Positions 34,941 through 42,992 are shown, counted from the first letter of the stretch. The stretch: DNA of 64,000 nucleotides from a bacterium MS4 (GCA_000752215.1 CCFG01000009.1:169238-233237); one strand, 5' to 3'. The notes: generated from the letters alone by a model not told the origin. A program made the numbers and translations.

Positions 34941-35699
34941 TTATAGATGTTCGGCAAGCTTGTTGATAATCAGGTCGATGCAAATGTACAAGATGGCCTG
35001 AGAGTCCAGAAACAGTTTGTTTTTATCCGTTTCCAGAGAAGGAATAATTAAAAGGCTGTCATACCGGTTGGCATATTTTGCTTTGCTGTTCTGCGTTATC
35101 ATAGCGGTTTTTGCCTTTCGGAGGAACGACGTGCCTGCCGCCTCGATAACGCAGTCCGTCATACCGGAAACAGAGATAAAGATATTCAGATCCCGCGCGC
35201 CGGAAAAGCTGGCTTTTTCATTAAAAACTCCCGGCAGCGTGATCGTTTCCGCGTCAATCCCAAGGGAGGCAAGGCGGAAGGCAAAATAGCTGGCGGAGAG
35301 CCCGCTTTCATGAACGCCGTATATTTTGATTTTATCGGCATGAACGATCAGGCTGCAGAGTTCCTTAATTTTTCCGTCTGAAATATGGGATGGGATATGA
35401 CTGATACAGGAAAGATAAATATTGACGATATCGTTGCTGCCGTTGACGGCGTTCGGGTCCTTGAAGGAACCGGAGAGCAGATGCTTCGACACCTCGTATT
35501 TAAATTCCGAAAAACCGGTATAGCCCAGCTTCTGGCAAAAGCGAAGCAGGGCCGATTTTGAAACGTCGGCTTTATTAGCAATTTCAATAATGGGATAGGA
35601 AGCAATCACATCCAGATGCTCCAGGACGTATTGCGAGATTTTCTGATCGGAACGCGTAAACTGCGGTTCGCAGAGCTTGATTTGTTCAATTGGATTCAT
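34941..35699 (-). CDS. MurR/RpiR family transcriptional regulator
   Basis: 252 residues: N-terminal HTH_6 domain (about 1-77, with ANKADVSKSALLRFCQKLGYTGFSEFKYEV) and a C-terminal SIS phosphosugar-binding domain (about 105-235, with IYGVHESG). ATG at 35699 has AGGAG seven bases upstream. Divergent from the PTS-murQ-mupG operon, it is the obvious candidate regulator, with MurNAc-6-phosphate as likely effector, as known for MurR. A possible operator is the inverted repeat at 35786-35823. Confidence 0.88.
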   Translation of the reverse strand: MNPIEQIKLCEPQFTRSDQKISQYVLEHLDVIASYPIIEIANKADVSKSALLRFCQKLGYTGFSEFKYEVSKHLLSGSFKDPNAVNGSNDIVNIYLSCISHIPSHISDGKIKELCSLIVHADKIKIYGVHESGLSASYFAFRLASLGIDAETITLPGVFNEKASFSGARDLNIFISVSGMTDCVIEAAGTSFLRKAKTAMITQNSKAKYANRYDSLLIIPSLETDKNKLFLDSQAILYICIDLIINKLAEHL

Positions 35700-35785
35700 T
35701 TTCATTCTCCTCTTTTTCGTATTATATCATAAAACATGCACAAAAGGAAAAAGTTTTGAGAGAATTCGGTCGTTAATATGCCAGA

Positions 35786-35823
35786 TTTGGGAAACCTCGC
35801 AGAATTTTAAGAAATTTCCCAAA
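35786..35823. promoter_or_regulatory. Inverted repeat, candidate RpiR/MurR operator
   Basis: TTTGGGAAA (35786-35794) and TTTCCCAAA (35815-35823) form a perfect 9-bp dyad across 20 bases, immediately upstream of the -35 box of the operon promoter. The right arm overlaps the small palindrome GAAATTTC. Confidence 0.55.
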
Positions 35824-35839
35824 ACTTTTGGTAAATGTA

Positions 35840-35868
35840 TTGATTTCGTCTTTCGGTTCCGTTATACT
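35840..35868 (+). promoter_or_regulatory. Promoter of the MurNAc-sugar operon
   Basis: TTGATT (35840-35845), 17-bp spacer, TATACT (35863-35868), about 75 bases before the EIIC start. Confidence 0.7.
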
Positions 35869-35944
35869 ATGGTTAGAAAACCGGCCGGTTTTTCTCGTGA
35901 GGTACATACATGAAAAAAACAAACGCTTAAGGAGGAGATCAGTT

Positions 35945-37297
35945 ATGGGGGAACAGACAAAAAAAAGCGGGCTTCTCGACCGTGTGACAAATCTTATTGA
36001 AGAAAAGGTGGCGCCGCCGCTGCTGAGACTTTCACAGGTGCGGTATCTGGAGGCTCTTCAGCGCACGTTCGTCACGCTGATGCCGTATATGATTCTGGGA
36101 GCGACGGCGACCTTGATTCTGAATCTGAGCGGCTTATTCGGAAAAGACGGCGGCTTGAACCTTCCCGGTGTCGCAAACGCGATCAGCGCGGTTGTGGAGC
36201 CCTGTCGGCCGTGGCTGCTGCAGGTGGTTTTTGTGACCATCAATCTGCTCGCTCTGATTACGGCAGTGCTGAACGGATATTTCCTCGGAGATTATTATCA
36301 CAAGAAGGACGAAAATGTCAGCCCGATTGCGGCGGCAGTCGTATCCTTCGTGGCATTCCTGTGCTTTATCAACTTTACCAAGCTCAGTGAAAATTTTGAC
36401 TGGCCCGCCTATATCCTCGGCTCTCCCAGCCTTTTCGGCGGCATCCTGATCAGCATTCTTGCCATAGAGGTATATCGTTTCCTGATCGGCAAAAAAATCA
36501 CCATCAAGATGCCGGAAGCCGTTCCGCCGATGATTGCGGCGGCCTTCACCAGCATGATTCCGGTGTCCGTGGTCGTTGTTATTTGCGCCATCCTCGGTCA
36601 GGGCTTTGCGGGCTTTGATTTTCTGGCTCTGCTCAACAAGCTCTGCGCTTACCTTGTGGTTGGCGGCAGCGGACCGGTTGCGCAGTTTGCAGGCTTCTTC
36701 CTCGACCGTATCCTGTGGTTTGTCGGTCTGCACGGTTCCAACATCGTCTCTTCCGTCATGCAGCCGATCTGGACGACCATGATTACGGACAACATCAATG
36801 CTTTTGCGGCGCATCAGGCGATTCCGTATATGTTTACGGAACAGTGGATCAACTTCTACGTGCGCTGCTCCGTTTTCCCGCTTGCGCTGCTCTGCACCAT
36901 GAGCAAGGCCGAGCGTTTCAAGGTCCTGGGCAAGCTTTCCCTGCCCGGCACGATTTTCAACATTGCCGAGCCGGTGATGTACGGCCTTCCGGTCGTGCTC
37001 AATCCGCTGATGTTCGTGCCGTGGGTATTGGGCTTCAGCGTGCTGTTTATCCTTAACGCCATTCTGGGCGTTCTGGGAATCACACCGCCGATGGTGTCCA
37101 TGGTTGTATGGACAATGCCTGCTCCGCTTGCGTCCTTTATCGGCAGCGGCTTTAAGCTGCAGTCCATGGTGATTACCCTGGTCAATATGGTCATTATTTT
37201 CTTTATGTTCCTGCCGTTCTTCAAAGTCATGGAAAAGCAGGAACTCGCAGCGGAAAAAGAATACAAAAAACAAAAGGAAGATAGTAAGAATGTCTGA
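35945..37297 (+). CDS. PTS lactose/cellobiose-family EIIC permease
   Basis: 450 residues, about ten membrane segments, membrane channel of a phosphotransferase system. The opening LEALQRTFVTLMPYMILGA and the central GLHGSNIVSSVMQP and NIAEPVMYGLPVVLNP segments are characteristic of the Lac (cellobiose/chitobiose) family. ATG at 35945 follows AAGGAGG. It is fused to neither IIA nor IIB; those are separate genes downstream. Given murQ and mupG in the operon, the cargo is probably a MurNAc-containing disaccharide or muropeptide sugar, although this family usually carries beta-linked disaccharides. Confidence 0.9.
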   Translation: MGEQTKKSGLLDRVTNLIEEKVAPPLLRLSQVRYLEALQRTFVTLMPYMILGATATLILNLSGLFGKDGGLNLPGVANAISAVVEPCRPWLLQVVFVTINLLALITAVLNGYFLGDYYHKKDENVSPIAAAVVSFVAFLCFINFTKLSENFDWPAYILGSPSLFGGILISILAIEVYRFLIGKKITIKMPEAVPPMIAAAFTSMIPVSVVVVICAILGQGFAGFDFLALLNKLCAYLVVGGSGPVAQFAGFFLDRILWFVGLHGSNIVSSVMQPIWTTMITDNINAFAAHQAIPYMFTEQWINFYVRCSVFPLALLCTMSKAERFKVLGKLSLPGTIFNIAEPVMYGLPVVLNPLMFVPWVLGFSVLFILNAILGVLGITPPMVSMVVWTMPAPLASFIGSGFKLQSMVITLVNMVIIFFMFLPFFKVMEKQELAAEKEYKKQKEDSKNV

Positions 37298-38234
37298 AAT
37301 AGAAATACACCCTTATCGGCAGGAATACATCGATGAGATTGTTTCCGGCTGGAACGCTTCCCTGTTCTATGATACGATTACCCGGGAGCGTTTTATTCAG
37401 GAGGTTCTTCTTGACGAGAACTTCGACCCTGAACTGGCTTTGGTTGCCGTCGTTGACGGACATGTGGCCGGCTTCGGCCTGGGGATCAGAAGAAAATATC
37501 CCTATCTGACGCGGGGGCTGGAGGAGCAGCGGGGCTGGATCAGCAGCTTTTTTGTCCTTCCGGAATACCGGCGCCGGGGGATCGGGCAAAGGCTTCTGGA
37601 AGAGGAGGAAGCCAGGCTGAAAGCCGCAGGAACACAGGAAATCACCCTCTGCGCATACAGCCCTAATTACTTTGCTCCCGGCGTTGATCTGCAATATCCC
37701 GGCGGCGTGCCCTTCTTCGATCAAAACGGGTACGCGCGGGGGACGGACGCCGTCAGTATGCAGCGGGACCTCTTTACTTATACTCTCCCCGAAAAAACGG
37801 CAAAGCATATCGAAGAGCTGGCGGAAAAGGGGATCACCTTTCATTCCTTTTCCATGCCGTATATGGAAAAGCTTCTGAATTTTGTAGACCGGGAATTCGA
37901 CGCCGGCTGGGTCCGCAACATTCTGCTGGCCCTGCGCAATCGGGAGGCTGAGGATACGATTCTGCTTGTGACGGACCGGGAAGATAACGTCATCGGCTAC
38001 TGTATGCGTAAGATCGACGGGCATGACGCGCGGTTCGGTCCGATCGGTGTGGCGGAAGCCCTGCGGTCGGAGGGGCTCGGCGGCGTTCTGATCGACCTTC
38101 AGATGATGGAAATGAGAAAACGCGGCATCTATTATCTTTATTTTCTCTGGACCCACGGGGCCGCCATGCGCTTTTATGAGCGCCACGGCCTGAAGGTATA
38201 CCGTACCTATCAGCTGTACCGCAAAAAAATTTAA
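37290..38234 (+). CDS. Tandem GNAT acetyltransferase
   Basis: 314 residues with two GNAT modules: the first (about 1-155) has the acetyl-CoA loop VLPEYRRRGIGQRLLE (about 91-106), the second (about 170-314) has VAEALRSEGLGGVLID and an FYERHGL motif. The second loop departs from the Q/RxxGxG/A consensus and may not bind acetyl-CoA. The start overlaps the EIIC stop by eight bases. A sugar-amine or peptide acetylation role is suggested by context, not shown. Confidence 0.75.
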   Translation: MSEIEIHPYRQEYIDEIVSGWNASLFYDTITRERFIQEVLLDENFDPELALVAVVDGHVAGFGLGIRRKYPYLTRGLEEQRGWISSFFVLPEYRRRGIGQRLLEEEEARLKAAGTQEITLCAYSPNYFAPGVDLQYPGGVPFFDQNGYARGTDAVSMQRDLFTYTLPEKTAKHIEELAEKGITFHSFSMPYMEKLLNFVDREFDAGWVRNILLALRNREAEDTILLVTDREDNVIGYCMRKIDGHDARFGPIGVAEALRSEGLGGVLIDLQMMEMRKRGIYYLYFLWTHGAAMRFYERHGLKVYRTYQLYRKKI

Positions 38235-38251
38235 TTCGGAGATGATGGAAT

Positions 38252-38926
38252 ATGGGAGATTATAAGCGGGTAATCTGTATCGGGGCGCATCCCCTGGATG
38301 CGGAGATCATGGGGGGACCGATGCTGATACGCTACGCGGCGCGCCATGCGCACTGCACGCTGGTCCATGTGACAAAGGGAAGGCTGACCGACCCGAAGGC
38401 AACGGAGGAACAGAAGGAGGAATACGATCTCGCGCTTCACCGCGAGATCGCCGCGGCCGCGGCCGCACTGGACTGCGACTGTTATGCGATGGACTATCTT
38501 TCCGGCGAGCTGCCGGATACGGGAAAGTTTATTTCCCTCCTTGCGGACTATCTGCGGGAACAGAAAGCGGACTGTGTGATCACTCATGCCCGCGGTACCC
38601 TGCATCCCAGGCATTATTACACGTACGAGGCCGTGACGGAGGCCGTGCGCCTGCTGCGGCGGGAAGGACAGAAGATTCAGCTGTTCCACGGCGAAAACTG
38701 CGAAGACCTGGCGGGCTTTACCCCGACGGTCTATCTTTCCATGACACGGGAGGAACTGGATCAATGGTTTACAGGACTCAGACAATATCGTATCTTTAAC
38801 GGTGAGGTCAATGATATGCCGTATTTTGAATACTATCATTCCATGGCTATGATCCGGTCCGTGGAGGTCGGGGAACACGGCTTTGCCAAGGCGTATATGC
38901 ACGGCGCGCTGACCGATAGCGAATAA
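38252..38926 (+). CDS. PIG-L/LmbE-like protein with altered catalytic motif
   Basis: 224 residues of the PIG-L fold that normally N-deacetylates GlcNAc conjugates using zinc. The first motif reads GAHPLDAEIMGG (11-22) where active enzymes have AHPDD: the His and second Asp (metal ligands) remain, but the first Asp, the general base in MshB-type enzymes, is Leu. The second motif is LHPRHYYTYEA, which keeps the last metal-ligand His. The fold is therefore likely retained with chemistry lost or changed. Gap to the GNAT gene 17 bases. Confidence 0.75.
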   Translation: MGDYKRVICIGAHPLDAEIMGGPMLIRYAARHAHCTLVHVTKGRLTDPKATEEQKEEYDLALHREIAAAAAALDCDCYAMDYLSGELPDTGKFISLLADYLREQKADCVITHARGTLHPRHYYTYEAVTEAVRLLRREGQKIQLFHGENCEDLAGFTPTVYLSMTREELDQWFTGLRQYRIFNGEVNDMPYFEYYHSMAMIRSVEVGEHGFAKAYMHGALTDSE

Positions 38927-38956
38927 TTTATCTATTTTCGGAAACGAGGGATGACG

Positions 38957-39259
38957 ATGAAAAAGATTGTTTTACTGTGTGTGGCGGGTATGTCTACCAG
39001 CCTGCTGGTTTCCAGAATGCAGAATGCCGCGAAGGAAACCGATTTTCCCTGCGAGATTCAGGCTTACGGCGTAGCGGAGGCCCCGAATGTGATCCCCGGT
39101 GCGGATGTTGTTTTACTGGGGCCTCAGGTGCGTTATATGCTGTCAAAATTGAAAAAAGAGTATCCCGATAAAAAAATCGAAGCCGTTGATATGCGAATCT
39201 ATGGAATGGTGGACGGCAAACAGGCCCTTATGCAAGCCAGAAAAATTATGGAGTGTTGA
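38957..39259 (+). CDS. PTS lactose/cellobiose-family EIIB
   Basis: 100 residues. Phosphorylated Cys8 in LLCVAGMSTSLL, and the GPQVRYML segment near the middle typical of IIB-cellobiose. Receives phosphate from IIA and passes it to sugar in the EIIC channel. ATG at 38957 is preferred to 38951 because GAGGG is six bases before it. Confidence 0.9.
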   Translation: MKKIVLLCVAGMSTSLLVSRMQNAAKETDFPCEIQAYGVAEAPNVIPGADVVLLGPQVRYMLSKLKKEYPDKKIEAVDMRIYGMVDGKQALMQARKIMEC

Positions 39260-39263
39260 AAAT

Positions 39264-39611
39264 ATGCAGGAAATGGATATAGAATCTGTCCTTTTTGAGA
39301 TCATAACGGAAGTGGGAAGCGCCCGGAGCTTATATATTGAGGCGATACAGGCGGCGCGCGAAAAGGATATTGATAAGGCAAAGGAGCTGATCCGCGAGGG
39401 ACAGGGCGCCTTTAACAAGGGGCACCATATTCACGCGGACCTGATCCGGGAAGTGTCCGGGGAAGATCATGTTCCCGTTTTTCAGAAGGACGAACGGATC
39501 ATGCTTTTGGCACACGCGGAAGACCAATTGATGAGCGCGGAGGCTTTTGGCATTCTGGCGGAAGAATTTCTGGCGCTGTATCAGGCCATGAATGACAAAG
39601 GAGTTTTATAA
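39264..39611 (+). CDS. PTS lactose/cellobiose-family EIIA
   Basis: 115 residues, three-helix IIA of the Lac type. The probable phospho-accepting His is His84 in LLAHAEDQLMSA; the second His usual in HxxDH is Gln here. The segment GAFNKGHHIHADL (49-61) is also typical. It starts four bases after EIIB stops; its stop overlaps the murQ start (TAATG). Confidence 0.88.
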   Translation: MQEMDIESVLFEIITEVGSARSLYIEAIQAAREKDIDKAKELIREGQGAFNKGHHIHADLIREVSGEDHVPVFQKDERIMLLAHAEDQLMSAEAFGILAEEFLALYQAMNDKGVL

Positions 39612-40513
39612 TGACGGATCTTTCCCACTTTACTACCGAAGCAAGAAACCCGGAAACGATGAATCTGGACTGTATGTCCGCTATGGAAATCGTCTCCGTG
39701 ATGAACCGCGAGGATGAAAAGGTGGTTGCGGGCGTGCGTGCCGTTCTGCCGCAGATCGCAAAGACGGTCGAGTATACCGTGACCAGCCTGCAGTCCGGCG
39801 GAAGAATCATTTACATCGGCGCGGGAACCTCCGGAAGGCTTGGCGTTCTGGACGCTTCCGAGTGTCCGCCGACGTTCGGCGTTTCCGCGGACACTGTCGT
39901 TGGACTGATTGCCGGCGGGAAGGGCGCTCTGATTGAGGCCGTTGAAGGCGCGGAGGACAGCTGTACATTGGGCAGGGAGGACCTGGAGCGGATCGGGCTG
40001 AAGCCGTGCGACACCGTAATCGGGCTGGCCGCCAGCGGCCGTACTCCCTATGTACTGTACGGTCTGCGCTACGCGAGACAGCTGGGGTGCCGTACGGCTG
40101 CAATCGCTTGCAACCGGAACTCCGACATCGGAAAAGAGGCGGATGTGGCGATAGAGCCGAATGTCGGCCCGGAAGTTCTGACGGGGTCGACACGGCTCAA
40201 GTCGGGTACGGCGCAGAAGATGGTTCTGAACATGATTTCCACCGCCAGTATGGTGAAAATCGGGCACGCGTATGAAAATCTCATGGTAAATATGCAGGCC
40301 AGCAATGAAAAGCTGAACGTGCGCGCACAGAACATGGTGATGGCGGCAACCGCATGCGACAGGGAAGCCGCCGAAACCGCGCTGCGCGAGGCTGGCGGCA
40401 GGGTTAAAACCGCGATCGTAATGCTGCTGCTGAACATTTCCGCGGAGAGGGGAGAGCAGGTGCTGGACCGTGCGCACGGCAGGGTCCGCGAAGCACTTGC
40501 TGGAAAATCGTAA
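39611..40513 (+). CDS. murQ: N-acetylmuramic acid 6-phosphate etherase
   Basis: Splits MurNAc-6-phosphate into GlcNAc-6-phosphate and D-lactate in peptidoglycan recycling. 300 residues with an SIS-type fold; signatures YIGAGTSGRLGVLDASECPPTFG (about 68-90) and AASGRTPYV are diagnostic. One-base overlaps (TAATG) with both EIIA and mupG indicate tight coupling. This gene fixes the operon as a MurNAc pathway. Confidence 0.95.
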   Translation: MTDLSHFTTEARNPETMNLDCMSAMEIVSVMNREDEKVVAGVRAVLPQIAKTVEYTVTSLQSGGRIIYIGAGTSGRLGVLDASECPPTFGVSADTVVGLIAGGKGALIEAVEGAEDSCTLGREDLERIGLKPCDTVIGLAASGRTPYVLYGLRYARQLGCRTAAIACNRNSDIGKEADVAIEPNVGPEVLTGSTRLKSGTAQKMVLNMISTASMVKIGHAYENLMVNMQASNEKLNVRAQNMVMAATACDREAAETALREAGGRVKTAIVMLLLNISAERGEQVLDRAHGRVREALAGKS

Positions 40514-41577
40514 TGAATACGGGAGTTTGTTTCTATTGCGGCACCGCGGAAGAAAAAAACGCAGAGATCATTGCACGCGCGGCGGATGCGGGAATCCGAT
40601 GCGCGTTTACCTCTCTGCAGATTCCGGAAGAAAGCCGGAATGGCCTTCGGTCCTCCGCGCAAAATCTGCTTTCCGCCTGTAAAAAATACGGGATGGACCT
40701 GGTGATGGATGTGGGGCCGGACACGGCGGAGCGTCTCGGCTGCCGTTCCCTGTACGACCTTCAGAACTGGGGCGTCACCCAGCTCCGTCTGGACGACGGC
40801 TATTCCCCGCAGCAGGCGGCGGAGCTTTCCCATACCTTTCAGATTGTGTTCAACGCTTCTACGGTTTCTTTTGAGGAGATCACCGGCTGGCAGAAAGCGG
40901 GAGCGGATTTGACCCGCTTTACCGCCTGCCATAATTATTACCCAAAGCCCTGGACGGGGCTGCCGCTGGCGGAGGTCGCGCAGGTTAACCGGCAGCTCAA
41001 AACATACGGGTTTCAGACGATGGCTTTCATCCCGGGCGACGGAATGCTGCGCGGTCCACTGTATGAGGGACTGCCGACCGTTGAGGCGCACCGCCGCCGT
41101 GCGGATATTGTCCGGAACGCGCTGGAGCTTTTTGTTGACGCGGCGTGCGATACGGTGCTGGTTGGGGACGTGAGCCTTTCGGAAAGCTCCTGGGCCGCCT
41201 GGGCGGACCTCAGCCGGGGGTTTGTCAGCCTGCCGGCGGAACTGGACCGCCGCTATCATTATCTTGCGGAAACGATTCATCACGACAGGCGGGATTCCAG
41301 CGACTGTGTTTTCCGGTCGGTAGAGTCACGCAGAATTCCTATTCCGGACCGCTCGCTGCTGGAGCCCGCAAAAGAGACCGCGTACGGAGCGGGGGACATT
41401 CTGCTGTCCAACACCGGTTTTCTGCGTTACGAGGGAGAGCTGGAAATTGCGCGCGTTCCGCTGCCGTCTGATCCCAGAATCAATGTGGTCGGACGTCTGA
41501 AAGAGGAAGCGCTGCCGTATCTGCCTTATCTTAGAAACGGTATGGGAATCCGATTTGTCGTCGACCCGGAAGGATAG
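40513..41577 (+). CDS. mupG: 6-phospho-N-acetylmuramidase MupG (DUF871)
   Basis: 354 residues of the DUF871 family. In Staphylococcus aureus MupG hydrolyses MurNAc-6-phosphate-GlcNAc to MurNAc-6-phosphate and GlcNAc inside the cell. TIM-barrel N-terminal part (FYCGTAEEKNAEII opening, LRLDDGYSP, FNASTVSFEEI) and a small beta C-terminal domain (about 250-354). TAATG overlap with murQ. With a PTS permease and MurQ it forms a complete uptake, cleavage and lactyl removal route. Confidence 0.88.
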   Translation: MNTGVCFYCGTAEEKNAEIIARAADAGIRCAFTSLQIPEESRNGLRSSAQNLLSACKKYGMDLVMDVGPDTAERLGCRSLYDLQNWGVTQLRLDDGYSPQQAAELSHTFQIVFNASTVSFEEITGWQKAGADLTRFTACHNYYPKPWTGLPLAEVAQVNRQLKTYGFQTMAFIPGDGMLRGPLYEGLPTVEAHRRRADIVRNALELFVDAACDTVLVGDVSLSESSWAAWADLSRGFVSLPAELDRRYHYLAETIHHDRRDSSDCVFRSVESRRIPIPDRSLLEPAKETAYGAGDILLSNTGFLRYEGELEIARVPLPSDPRINVVGRLKEEALPYLPYLRNGMGIRFVVDPEG

Positions 41578-41646
41578 CGGAATTATTTCAGGAAGGACCG
41601 CCGGAAAAAATGTCTGTTCCGGCGGCCGTAAGGAAAGGAATCAACC

Positions 41647-41904
41647 ATGAAAAGTATTACTTATGTCATTCGTGACGAGATCGGCGTACACGCCAGACCG
41701 GCCGGCATGTTGGTCAAGCAGGCAAAAAGCTTTCAGTCCGCCTGTATGATCCACGCGGGAGGAAAAAGCGCGGACCTGACCAGACTGTTCCAGGTGATCG
41801 GAATGGGAATTGAGCAGGGGACGGAAGTCAAGGTCACGGCGGAAGGGCCGGACGAAGACGCGGCAATCGCCGCGCTGGGGAAAGTGTTGAAAGAAAATTT
41901 ATAA
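41647..41904 (+). CDS. HPr-family phosphocarrier, operon-dedicated, lacking Ser46
   Basis: 85 residues, HPr fold. Phospho-His15 is intact in GVHARPAG (13-20). Position 46, where Gram-positive HPr carries the HPrK-regulated Ser, is Arg (DLTRLF, 43-48). It can thus relay phosphate but should not be Ser-phosphorylated, nor act as a CcpA corepressor by that route. 69 bases after mupG, preceded by AAGGAA, last gene of the operon before two hairpins. Confidence 0.88.
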   Translation: MKSITYVIRDEIGVHARPAGMLVKQAKSFQSACMIHAGGKSADLTRLFQVIGMGIEQGTEVKVTAEGPDEDAAIAALGKVLKENL

Positions 41905-41939
41905 GACAATCCTCTTTCAGGCTGTCGATAAAGTCGAGC

Positions 41940-41962
41940 AACCGCGAAATTGCGGTTTTATA
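41940..41962 (+). terminator. Possible first terminator after the HPr gene
   Basis: AACCGC/GCGGTT stem with GAAATT between, followed by TTATAA. Confidence 0.4.
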
Positions 41963-42027
41963 AAATCGATTTTGTGAAAAACTCCCAGCCAATGCGGCAC
42001 TGTAACAGGGAGAGGGCTGCAGAATGA

Positions 42028-42068
42028 AAAAACAGGAACTGTACCGTTTAACGGGCAGTTCCTGTTTT
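42028..42068 (+). terminator. Terminator of the MurNAc-sugar operon
   Basis: AAAACAGGAACTG / CAGTTCCTGTTTT stem with inner CCGTTTAACGG. Confidence 0.75.
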
Positions 42069-42100
42069 ATAGTAAATTCATTCTCATTTGTAAAATAGAT

Positions 42101-42169
42101 GTATCCCTTCCCAGCCGAAGGCGGGGAAGGGATACAAACACATTTGCCTAATCATCTGGAAATGCTGTC
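42101..42169 (+). repeat. Dispersed hairpin repeat, copy 2
   Basis: Stem GTATCCCTTCCC (42101-42112) / GGGAAGGGATAC (42124-42135) with CCGAAGGCGGGG across the apex, then AATCATCTGGAAATGCTGT 23 bases on. It matches 5507-5573 in layout. Confidence 0.6.
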
Positions 42170-42170
42170 A

Positions 42171-42992
42171 TTAAGAGTGTTTGTGATGATCGGATGGGAC
42201 ATTTTGGCTTTGCCACCGTTTCCTCAGGGAAAGGATTACGCAAATTGCGATCATCCCCGCCACCACTCCAACAATGGCTACCGGTCTGACGGATCGTTCT
42301 CCGGTAGCAGGGCTGGCTTTTGGAACGGTTTCCTGTGCCACGGTGACCGTTTCTTCAGAGGTTGTTCCGGCCGTCGGGACACTTTCCGCGCCGATAATCT
42401 CCGTAGGCGTAATGAGGTTGGCCGCCGCTGCGCCGCCGCCACCCCCGCCACCGCCTCCTCCTCCACCGCTGCTTGCGGTTGTATAGGTGGTGGTGAAGAC
42501 CCATTTTACCTGCATGGAAGCGCCCTGATACTGGTTTCCGATTCCCTGACCGGGCAGGTCGATGTTAAAGTCCAGTGTCTTGCTTGCGCCCGGACTCATT
42601 TCGCCTACCAGAACGGAATCGTCGTCGGCCGTGCGGAAAAGCGTTCCCTGTGTCAGGTAAGTGCCGCCGTCTTTGACGGTCAGCGTCATTCCGTCCGCCA
42701 AAGAACCGCCGTTCGGCGCGGATTCCGCTTCGATCAGCATTTTCATGTAGACCGTCAGCGTATACCGGCCGGTGTTTTTCAGCTGCAGGCGGGAGGACTT
42801 TGTGTCGCCGGGATTCAGGTTGCCGACGTCGGCCGCCGGGTCCGGGGCGGTAATGCTCAGACCGCTGCTCTGGCCGTCGTTCTGGTACCCCGTGGCAAGA
42901 CTCTGCGCCTGCGCGTGAACCGTCGCGGGGACAAGGAGGGCGGCAACCAGAAGCGCCGTGAAAAATTTTACTGTTTTTGAAGCTTTCAGCAT
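42171..42992 (-). CDS. TasA-related surface protein with SPATG sorting-like signal
   Basis: 273 residues. Signal peptide (about 1-28), then a domain with NLNPGDTKSSRLQLKNTG and GNQYQGASMQVKWVF, motifs shared with the two larger TasA-like proteins upstream. A run of 12 Gly (about 174-185) and an Ala/Thr/Glu linker lead to SPATGE (about 230), a hydrophobic helix and a basic tail. That end looks like a sortase signal of the (S/P)PxTG type recognised by Clostridioides difficile SrtB. No sortase gene is in the window. It is the last gene of the fibre locus and may be the wall anchor. Confidence 0.72.
   Translation of the reverse strand: MLKASKTVKFFTALLVAALLVPATVHAQAQSLATGYQNDGQSSGLSITAPDPAADVGNLNPGDTKSSRLQLKNTGRYTLTVYMKMLIEAESAPNGGSLADGMTLTVKDGGTYLTQGTLFRTADDDSVLVGEMSPGASKTLDFNIDLPGQGIGNQYQGASMQVKWVFTTTYTTASSGGGGGGGGGGGGAAAANLITPTEIIGAESVPTAGTTSEETVTVAQETVPKASPATGERSVRPVAIVGVVAGMIAICVILSLRKRWQSQNVPSDHHKHS

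Noticed and set aside
36134..37273. Minus-strand frame rich in His/Arg/Gln opposite the PTS EIIC gene
   Set aside because: Composition is the expected reverse complement of membrane codons.
42274..42486. Plus-strand frame with a proline run opposite the poly-Gly linker
   Set aside because: It is the reverse complement of the Gly tract in a well-supported minus-strand gene.
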